In this document: piece by piece, positions 55,801-64,000 of the stretch
Numbering within the stretch: position 1 is the first letter of the stretch
Layout: each line of letters begins with the position of its first letter
Source of the DNA: Saxidomus purpurata
Lineage: Eukaryota > Mollusca > Bivalvia > Venerida > Veneridae
Assembly: GCA_022818135.1 (NCBI GenBank)
Contig: JAFMSR010000002.1
Location: 59,263,740 to 59,327,739, forward strand
DNA: 64,000 bases
Reading direction: 5' to 3'
Notes under the pieces: model-generated
Database searches by the model: none
What the model saw: only the letters and a program-made list of their open reading frames with translations
What the model was told of the DNA's origin: nothing
Made by a program: the position numbers and the translations under genes

Positions 55801-56020
55801 TTTCTCATGTTTTAAGAACACTGTTTTTCTTCACTGTAGATTTTCTGATCATTTTGAACTGTATTATAGCTTTAAAACATGCAAATTCTGTAAACACTTT
55901 TTATAAATGTCGGTCTTTACCCATGCGAAGATTTTCTTTCTTATTCAGAATATCAAAATTAACATTTGCATATCACTTGAGTACATATTTCATCCAAGTC
56001 AAAGACACAATAGAAGTAAA
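49860..56020. other. 6.1 kb AT-rich, no gene recognised; may include the CARHSP1-like 3' UTR
   Basis: No ORF with motifs on either strand. The part nearest 56020 lies directly downstream of the CARHSP1-like stop codon (minus strand) and is probably its 3' UTR; length unknown. A fragment of the 369-bp repeat lies at 52740-52830. Confidence 0.5.
52740..52830 (-). repeat. Fragment of the 369-bp repeat family
   Basis: CGTCTAATAAACAATGATTT, AATTAACGACGAAGGCCGG and GTGGTTTATAACTGCGCAT match, inverted, the core of the repeats at 5483 and 10257. Confidence 0.75.
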
Positions 56021-59000
56021 TCATGTCCTCGGTGACTGCGTTGGACTGGACGACAGCGAGGACCAGGTCTCGTGCTTAACGCCAGGAGCAAGATGTGTAA
56101 TTTCTACATGTACAGCTTGTTTCTTGCTCTGGTTAAAAGGCAGCGGTATGAGTTTGAACGTGACTTCGTCTCCTATCTGCGGTACGTATTCACCATCAAT
56201 ACTGCAAACAACAACATGAAACTTATGTAGCTATATCACATATACAACTGCTCTGAACACTCCAACTGCCTACAAGTATTTTTAAGATACCTAAATATTT
56301 CAGTTTTTCACACTGACTATTCATTTAGCTATTTCAAATTTTATAATACCCGTTCTATTTCTTATTTCCAACTGATAGAATACAATATACATGAATAAAA
56401 CAAGTAGATGGAGTAAATATTGCCATGCAATATTATACAAAGCCCCTAACTGAACATGACATAATCAGATGAAAATACCACCTAAGTTTCATAAAAACCC
56501 CTCAAGGGGTCTGGGACATGTAGTCATATGACCTTTGACCTCAAGAGTGACCTTGATCTTTTTCCTTTTAACATGAAATTATCAGTTGACCCAAGTTTGA
56601 TGAAAATCCTTCAAACGGTTAACAAGACAAAGTCAGGTGACCGTTGATCTTTCAGTGTGACCTTAACCTTGAGCCAAGCTGGTTTGAGAAAAACATTCAC
56701 ATTCTCTCCCCGAGATAAAAAATTAACCAAAGTTTCAAGAAAATGATTCAAAAGGTGTGGGACAAATGGAAACATGACCTTTGATCCCAAGTGTGACCTT
56801 GATAATGAGCAGGCTTGTTTGTGTCATGGATACTGCATAAAGTCTCCATTAGATGAACATTTGGCTCAAGTTTCAATTAAATCCTTCCAGGGGTTAAAGC
56901 ATACGAATATAGTCTTTTGACCATCGACCCTGAATTGTGACCTTGACCTTTAGCAGGCATGGTAACGGTATTGCTAACACCTGTGCAAAGTTATTTCAGA
57001 ATTAGTCTTTGCATGTAGAAAATACACAAAAGTTACAAAATATCAGATCATAACCCCAGTGTAACTTTGATTTTCCATGTATCTTCCACCTGGCTGTTGT
57101 GCATGTCTAGACAAGGACTCTTGGTGTGGTGCATGACCCATCCTTGTGGTACAGGCAACAATGGTATAAAGTTATTTCAAAATCAGTGTAATCATGCATG
57201 GAGTAGTTACAGCCAAGACATAAAAGTACTGGTGCATAACCCTACATATTCAGATTTTTAAGCCATGTCACTTTAACCTTCAAGGTAACTCCCTGGATCC
57301 TTGTGTCTTACGCCACGACTGTGTGAAGTTATTTGAAAACTGGTCTTTGCATGTTGAAGTAACAGCCCGAACATGACATGCAGATGGATCAACTGACTGA
57401 AAGACCAGATCTTTCATCAGCTGTGGACTAATATTATAATTGCAACTACCTAATCATAGTCCATCAAAGTACAAAATATGCAAATGTTCACCTGTCTCCA
57501 CAAATAAAATACCTTTACAGACTTGCTAAAATGGGTAACTTACTCTGATATATGTACAAATATTGTGTCCTTCGTTTTATCTTCAATAATGAATCCATGG
57601 CCTCTGTTTCGACAGAACTCCTTTACTATGCCGTAACTTGATGCTGCTTTATGTATTCTTTCTGACCTAAAAAATTAAATAAGAGGCCTAAACATGATAT
57701 AAATAGACAACTGGTTTACTTTGCTTAAGCAAAAATTCAAACTGACCCAATATCTAGTCTGTGTAAATGTTACAGAATGTAGTAGGATTGGAAGAAAAAC
57801 GAAGGTGCAGGAGTGTAAAAAGAATATCCTTGGAAACCATGAAATGTTCCCTTATATAACCACCTCCAAAAATGAATTCTAACAAGAGGGCCATAATGAC
57901 ACTGTAAAGCTCACATGAGTGACATTGCCCATCAAGAAAAATATTCCAATACATTTTCATGAGGATTGAATTCAAAATGTGGCCTCTTTCATGTTCACAA
58001 GCTTTTTCTTTTATTTGCTACCTAGTTATTGACACCAGGTGACCCAGAAGCAAGATTGACACCCTTGCTCCCCACTTGTATGTTGTGATACACAACTCAA
58101 GTAAATCCGGCATTCTGGATCACATTACTATTTTAATAAGGCTTTAGGCAAAATAAAAATCTGTGTGTAGGGCAACGGTCCCAAAAATTCTAGGTAGGGT
58201 AGGGGCAAAGTTTTTTTTTTCTAACGTAAAAATTTCTACAGGTTGGAAAAAATCAATATTGATTTGCAGATGTCAGTTGGTCGGTTGGTATGTTTGTCTA
58301 TCTGTCCGTCTACCCAACTGGTTTTCAGATGATAACTCAAAAATGCTTTGGCCTAGGATCCTCAAACTTGATGTTGAGGTTGGTCATGACCAGCAGAGGA
58401 CACGTAGGTCACTGTCACATCAAGTTTGAAGATGCTAGGTCCAAACATTTTTGAGAGTTATCATCCGGACACTGTTTTACTATTCCGTGTCACTGTGACC
58501 TTGACGTTTGACATACTGACCTAGGTATCCTCTGCTGGTTATGACCAACCTCAACATCAAGTTTCAGGATCCTAGGCCCAAGCATTTTTGAGTTATCAAC
58601 TGAAAACCAGTTGGTAGACGGACGGACAGACAGGCAGACATACCAACCGACCGACATCTGCAAATCAATATACCCCTCTTCCTCGAAGAAGGCATAATTA
58701 ATTGGCTGCATGATATATATGATCTTTATGAATCTTGGTCAAAACGATAGTCTTGAATAAGTCTAGTCCGAGTACAAATAAGGGTCATATCAGATGGAAA
58801 ACTAGGTCACCAGGTCAAATCTCTGAAAAACCTTGTGTATGCAATAGACTGCAGCTTTCAGTGGATCTTCAAGAAACTCGTTTGCTTTTACTGTGGATGC
58901 CGCTTCAACATGGAAAATAATCATAGACATAAGCTACAATAATGAAATTTTGAATGTGTGTACCCTTTTGCAAACAGATTACAAAATTGTATGGCTGACT

Positions 59001-59319
59001 TTAATCATTTCTGACCTTTTCACTTACTCCTTGTCTTTTCAGCAATGGCACTCAGGTGATAGATATACGGCCATAATTGCCCTATTGTATATAATAAAGA
59101 GATCGATGTACACAAAACAGTTACTGTCAGAATGATGATGATTGTTTGGAAAATTAAAAAAAAATACCCACTGAGAGTAAGTCCTGTTCCTTCGTGTAGG
59201 AACTGGACTTGGCACAAGGAACTTGTTGTATATTGGAGAGCCTACTGGTGAACTGTCTTTTGAAATTTTTGCATTATTAGCTGCCTGCACATCCGGTAAC
59301 TCTGACGACATCTTGCTTC
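56021..59319 (-). CDS. CARHSP1: CARHSP1/CSDC2-type cold-shock domain protein, three coding exons, 147 aa
   Basis: CARHSP1 (CRHSP-24) is a phosphoprotein that binds and stabilises mRNA through one cold-shock domain. Join of coding parts on the minus strand: 59311-59172, 57666-57544, 56201-56021 (444 nt, 147 aa, the length of the vertebrate protein), with GT..AG introns and agreeing phases. N-terminus: MSSELPDVQ, then LVPSPVPTRRNRTYS, the conserved serine/arginine segment phosphorylated in vertebrates. Cold-shock domain: YGIVKEFCRNRGHGFI (RNP1), DTIFVHISD (RNP2), IDGEYVPQIGDEVTF. C-terminus: HLAPGVKHETWSS. An acceptor (TTTCAG) at 59320 shows that a 5' UTR exon lies further upstream. Alternative: the paralogue CSDC2; the 147-aa length favours CARHSP1. 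Confidence 0.95.
56480..57420. repeat. TGACC-type dispersed repeat in CARHSP1-like intron
   Basis: Six or so units of about 140 bp with GTGTGACCTTGA, CCAAGTTTGATGAAAATCCTT and AACACCTGTGCAAAGTTATTT; old and diverged. Confidence 0.7.
57885..58060 (+). repeat. 5' fragment of the AAGAGGGCC repeat family
   Basis: CAAGAGGGCCATAATGACACT, then CTCACATGAGTGACATT, resembles the start of the repeat at 29290. Confidence 0.55.
58252..58695. repeat. Inverted repeat with about 150-bp arms in CARHSP1-like intron
   Basis: The left arm GATTTGCAGATGTC, GGTCGGTTGGTATG, CTGGTTTTCAGATGATAACTC, CTAGGATCCTCAAACTTGATG returns inverted at about 58527-58665. The right end has GGACGGACAGACAGGCAGAC and a hairpin CCTCTTCCTCGAAGAAGG (about 58675-58692). 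Confidence 0.85.
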
Positions 59320-59454
59320 CTGAAATGATATAGCAGATTACAATGCAACAGTGCGGAAAGTATTCCATGAGGCAAATTTTTACATTTCTGAGTAATTTGC
59401 ACACAGTTTGATCTTTTAATGATTTATCCTGTACACCAATTCTACATTTACCTG

Positions 59455-59645
59455 TAGTGTTACCAAAAAATGCTATTGGAAGGCACTTTGTCATGACTTT
59501 TGACCCACTGACCCAAAACCATCTACAAGTTGCAGGGACCCATCACCAAGTTTCATCAAAGTCACATGAAAATTGCGTTATCAAGGAGACATTTACGGAC
59601 AGACGATGGACAAACCACTATAACATAAGCTCTAGAGCTAAAAAC
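59455..59645. repeat. TGACC-type repeat fragment
   Basis: GACTTTTGACCCACTGACCC, CATCTACAAGTTGCAGGGA and AAGTTTCATCAAAGTC match words of the 37.4-38.2 kb repeat. It lies upstream of the CARHSP1-like coding start. Confidence 0.65.
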
Positions 59646-59649
59646 TGTG

Positions 59650-60200
59650 TGAAATGATTTGAAATGCATATAAACTTACAGCCACATAACAAAATATATC
59701 TATCAAGACCAACTTGAATGCTGCACACTAAATATCTTATCTTAAAAGCTTTTTTTCCTTTTGGTTTCAATGTAATCTAGGGTAAGCTTTTTAAGCTAGT
59801 TCTCCACACACAAATAATAAGATCTTTCTCTCCACCTTAATCATAAACCTTTATTCTTTTCTTGCTATTTTTCCTTTCTCATGTTTCTACTCCTATCTAT
59901 CAGCAAGCTATAACTAACACATATCATATCTGCAAAATAACTTGGTGCTGGCAACCTGCATGATGTTTATTTCGAGCAGACAAATAACAGCAAGCTTTTG
60001 AAACTGAGACAAATTACATAACCACCTAGCGTGCAATTAATGTTCTTTTAAATCAAATGAAACATTAAGGAAAGTTGAACGTCTATCATAATTTGTCACA
60101 GTCAACATGGTCAAAGTGGCAAGAATGAATCTAAACAAAAAAAAAAAAATACTAGTTTTTAACCTTTTCTATATATATTTATTCATTCCTTCCTTAGTAT
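59650..60200. other. Non-coding stretch, nothing recognised
   Basis: AT-rich; may hold the upstream non-coding exon of the CARHSP1-like gene, which cannot be placed from sequence alone. Confidence 0.4.
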
Positions 60201-60208
60201 GCTGTTTG

Positions 60209-60636
60209 TAGGGATCTCATTGATTAAAATTTTTGTATCGATATATCAATTTAAAAATATCGACGATACAACGATATATCGATACATGGGCGTAGAAAAG
60301 TCACTGACTACATATTCTACCAAATCTCTTGACTTTATTTGTACTAAACATATGGTTCTGGTGTATAATACATATCAACCCTTGCAGTGCTGAAATATAT
60401 TTGCCTATGAGACCACATTTCATTAAATTATCATATGTTAGAAAAACACTGAACTCTGGGTAGACTGATTGTTTATATTCTGGTTGAGTTTTGATGGAAT
60501 TTTCGAACATGAAACTGTAGATCTTTGCACCGTGTAATGTTATTCGATATATGATTTTTCAAAACAGCAATCGATATCGAATCAAAAATGTTTTATCGTT
60601 GATATATCGATATCGTTTGAATCGATTACATCCCTA
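60209..60636. mobile_element. hAT-type MITE, 428 bp, with 8-bp target duplication
   Basis: Ends are TAGGGATCTCATTGATT and, inverted, TAGGGATGTAATCGATTC, followed on both sides by ATCGATATATC words. The flanking direct repeat GCTGTTTG (60201-60208 and 60637-60644) is 8 bp, the hAT standard. No transposase ORF, so non-autonomous. Confidence 0.93.
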
Positions 60637-60649
60637 GCTGTTTGGAGAA

Positions 60650-62680
60650 TTGATTACTGATAGGAAAAAAGAAACTGAACACCTGCTAAATTTCTAAAGT
60701 AGACTTGCCCATCTTTAAATTTGGACAAAACCGTAACTTGTTCAAAGGGGTGCTCTTTGAGGATTTGACAGTGCAGATCACGATCAGACTGCATGGATGT
60801 GCAGGCTGAAAATTACATGCAATAAATGCATAAAGCAGAATCACTGGTCACTGGCAGGGTACGAGTTACTGTATCATTGTGTTAACCCTTGAACAAACTA
60901 CACTCAAAAAAATATAATTACATACATGTTATGTTATTTAATCAACAAATTCAATATCTGAGCTTGTTAAGAAAATTCTGCATCCATCTTTAGAATATGC
61001 TCAATCTGGTTTCAGTTTCACCAATAAGTAAAACTCAACTGCATCAAAGCCATAAACAATACCATGACGAGTGACGACAGTAATAAAATTTAGCTATGTG
61101 CAATTGAAAAAAAATGTCATTTTAGCAAAGTTAGGGACCATGACTTTTGTACTTCACGATAAAACACAACAAATTAATATAACAATTTTTTTTCAAATCT
61201 ATATTAATTCTTTTGTAATCTTCCAAAGCTCTAGGTTATATGCAAATTCAGCAGCATGTCATGGCTAAACTAAAAATGCCTATTACTTTGCTTAAAAGTT
61301 GTTTCCACAACTAAAAACCTTGGGGTTTTCCCCCTTAATTCTTGACACAGATCATTTCAAAATAATAACTGATATGTATCTCATTATTACCCAATATCTT
61401 ATCATAAACTCATGACGGAATGCAATAATCCCAGCAATATGGAAAACAAAAAAAAACAAAAATGTAATTATATATATTTTTTTACCATACTTTTCAAAGG
61501 AGTATGTGCAGACTAGTCAACAGTAATCAGCAAGAAATGACAATTTCTGGCATAACTGAACTGCTCATCACACATATTTATTGCAAAAAGAGTATAACCA
61601 TTGTCAGATGTTTCCTTTCTTATCAAGTGGTGAAACGTGTTGTAAGTCTCTGAAATGTTGAGTTTCTTTCTGCTGCATTCTTAACAGGTATTAAATGACT
61701 TTTTTCAAATCAGTCGTCACCCACTTTTATTGTTTAACACCTGTGATTGAGTGGTAACCTGTGATTGAGTGGTGAGACTCAACAAATCACTGAAATATAG
61801 TTGAAATGGGCATTCAAAAGATACAACAACAACTTCATTACAAAAGAGTAAACAATACAATTTTGACTGGTTTCCTATCATATTTACCAAATTTAAGCAA
61901 GACCTATCTTTAAGGAATATAGTACAAACTGTTTCCAGCTCATCACTTCCAACAAGAAACAGAGCCGTAAGATGATGCACAGAATCACTTTTAGTTTTTA
62001 AAGTTCTGAAATGTATTGGGGACTCAGACCGTCTGCTTTTATCCCCTATCTTTAGACTGGCGTCAGTCATCGAGTATTTTAAGTCAACTTCTCTACTGAA
62101 ACATTTTCAGTCAACTTCTCTACCGAAATATTTTCAGTCAACTTCTCTACTGAAAACTGTCATAGAATGTTTACCTGATTTTTGCATTGAGGTCAGATAG
62201 AAATATTTTTCTTGAGAACAAAATGAAACATCTCAATACAAGCAAAAAATGTTTAGATAGTCTAGTCAACCTCCAGTCCTGTATGTCTATCCTATCTGTT
62301 TACTTTACACCAATTTCACTAACATAATGTGTCCTTCACAAACTTTTCAATTCAATAATTTATTACAAACACCTTACATGAATAGCTATGTGACTCTTGC
62401 TTCTCTACAAATCAATCTCATACAAATATCTGTAGATATTTTCATAAGGTATCATATTTCATCATTGATCTGCTAATACTGGAACTGTCTGAAAGACGAC
62501 ACTGCTTCTTTAGTTTATTTATGTTTTTCGGTGGCTTATAGAAATAATCAGGTGGATTTTTACCCAATAAGCTCACTATTCACTCAGTGAAATATCACAA
62601 TCTCTTACCCATATTAAAACATCAAAACATTAAATGACACCATGCGTGCTATGTTCCTGTGATTTTCAACAAAACAAAAT
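60650..62680. other. Non-coding stretch, no supported gene
   Basis: A 117-codon minus-strand ORF (61717-62070) shows no known motif. A 30-bp triplet repeat (AGTCAACTTCTCTACTGAAA-type) lies at 62080-62155. Confidence 0.5.
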
Positions 62681-62686
62681 ATAAAA

Positions 62687-63846
62687 CAAGAAATGCGGCA
62701 ATGCCGCCAAACCAGATTTTCAACAGCGCCTGTAGAAATTCTAGAATTTAATAATACATTTATTAAAAAAAAACAAGTTACAAAGTAGACATGAAATAAT
62801 ATATCATATCTTTTTTAAATTTACCTCCAAAGATGATATGACCTTTGACTGCCAAATCAAGTTAAAATCATGTAAACAGGATTTTCAATGTTAATGTCAC
62901 TGTGACCTTGACCTTGGAGCCAGCCATGCGGAACATGCGTTCTGCACGTCATCTTGATGTGGTAAACATTTGTCTGAAGTTTCATCAAAATTCTTCAAAG
63001 GGTTGAAGAGTTACAGAGCGGACAGGATTTTCAATGTTAATGTCACTGTGACCTTGACCTTGGAGCCAGCCATGCGGAACATGCGTTCTGCACGTCATCT
63101 TGATGTGGTAAACATTTGTCTGAAGTTTCATCAAAATTCTTCAAAGGGTTGAAGAGTTACAGAGCGGACACAATTTCGTTTGACGCCCGCCCATCCGCCC
63201 ATCCGCCCATCCGCCCGCCATACCCCAATCTAATAACCAGGATTTTCAAAATTGAAAACCTGGTTAATAACAAGAAATGCGGCAATGCCGCCAAACCAGA
63301 TTTTCAACAGCGCCTGTAGAAATTCTAGAATTTAATAATACATTTATTAAAAAAAAACAAGTTACAAAGTAGACATGAAATAATATATCATATCTTTTTT
63401 AAATTACCTCCAAAGATGATATGACCTTTGACTGCCAAATCAAGTTAAAATCATGTAAACAGGATTTTCAATGTTAATGTCACTGTGACCTTGACCTTGG
63501 AGCCAGCCATGCGGAACATGCGTTCTGCACGTCATCTTGATGTGGTAAACATTTGTCTGAAGTTTCATCAAAATTCTTCAAAGGGTTGAAGAGTTACAGA
63601 GCGGACAGGATTTTCAATGTTAATGTCACTGTGACCTTGACCTTGGAGCCAGCCATGCGGAACATGCGTTCTGCACGTCATCTTGATGTGGTAAACATTT
63701 GTCTGAAGTTTCATCAAAATTCTTCAAAGGGTTGAAGAGTTACAGAGCGGACACAATTTCGTTTGACGCCCGCCCATCCGCCCATCCGCCCATCCGCCCG
63801 CCATACCCCAATCTAATAACCAGGATTTTCAAAATTGAAAACCTGG
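62687..63846. repeat. 584-bp tandem duplication with internal 146-bp duplication
   Basis: ACAAGAAATGCGGCAATGCC starts both copies (62687 and 63271). Within each, a 146-bp unit (AGGATTTTCAATGTTAATGT, TGACCTTGACCTTGGAGCC, CATGCGGAACATGCGTTCTG, TCATCTTGATGTGGTAAACA) is present twice. Each copy ends with CCGCCCATCCGCCCATCCGC and a hairpin AACCAGGATTTTC AAAATT GAAAACCTGGTT. The copies are almost identical. Confidence 0.95.
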
Positions 63847-64000
63847 TTAAAAACAAAAATTGTTGGTTTCCCTATTAATATTACCTTAATTTCACTAGTC
63901 TACACCAAAAATAATTTTCACTAGTGGCTTACGGAGTCACTTGTAAGTCTGTTTCCTGGCAAACCCAGATCAGTATATACATTTTAATGGTACAAAACTG

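Noticed and set aside
61717..62070. 117-codon minus-strand ORF
   Set aside because: No motif, and no splice partners identified; length is possible by chance in this sequence.
62970..63735. Identical 60-67-codon ORFs repeated three times
   Set aside because: They lie in the 146-bp non-coding repeat units; no start context or domain.

Overview
The window is nuclear DNA from an animal, most likely a bivalve mollusc. The genes are split by GT-AG introns and are of animal type: parts of RINT1, an MCRIP1/MCRIP2 family gene, a CARHSP1/CSDC2 family gene, a tRNA-Gly(CCC) and a spliceosomal U2 snRNA. The DNA is AT-rich and full of dispersed repeats carrying TGACCTTGACC words, short GACA/CCCG stretches and terminal hairpins, as seen in clams and oysters (inference; the species is not determined). 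Two 500-N runs (11676-12175, 27284-27783) mark scaffold gaps.

Left third (1-22.8 kb): almost wholly mobile DNA. The central theme is a non-LTR retrotransposon whose ORF1 (two RRM-like regions plus one CCHC knuckle, like the Tx1/L1-group ORF1 and ZCCHC3-like proteins) sits directly on a 5' fragment of U2 snRNA. In the best copy (15154-17.0 kb) U2 nt 1-54 is followed one base later by the ORF1 start codon. Two older minus-strand copies (1-1.69 kb and 1.73-2.7 kb) also carry U2 pieces in front of ORF1, and a third (3.0-3.8 kb) is 5'-truncated. The target is present nearby: a complete U2 gene at 13714-13901 inside a 1.44-kb tandem U2 repeat. The best copy is itself broken in its ORF2 endonuclease by a long I-clade LINE (ORF1 with three knuckles; an open 1302-codon ORF2 with APE, RT and RNase H). 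Between these lies an apparently intact, four-exon piggyBac transposon (5912-10252) with TTAA duplications. It sits in one of two tandem copies of a 369-bp repeat, the other of which preserves the empty site, and it carries a fold-back element in an intron.

Middle (22.8-44.7 kb): 22.8-27.3 kb is AT-rich with no gene seen. RINT1 (minus strand) has its first six coding exons at 30052-34001; the exons for its C-terminal half were not found in the window. A minisatellite runs straight up to one of its splice donors. After a repeat-rich intergenic stretch with tRNA-derived SINEs comes the complete six-exon MCRIP gene (39451-44287, minus), then tRNA-Gly(CCC) at 44587-44657 on the plus strand.

Right third (44.7-64 kb): several fold-back elements, a 146-bp tandem array, a long gene-free stretch that may include the 3' UTR of the CARHSP1-like gene, that three-exon cold-shock gene (56021-59319, minus; predicted 147 aa), a hAT-type MITE with an 8-bp target duplication, and a 584-bp tandem duplication at the right edge.

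The host genes act separately (ER-Golgi tethering, transcriptional corepressor or RNP binding, RNA binding, translation, splicing). The main functional link in the window is parasitic: the U2 gene serves as landing site, and probably as leader or promoter donor, for the LINE.
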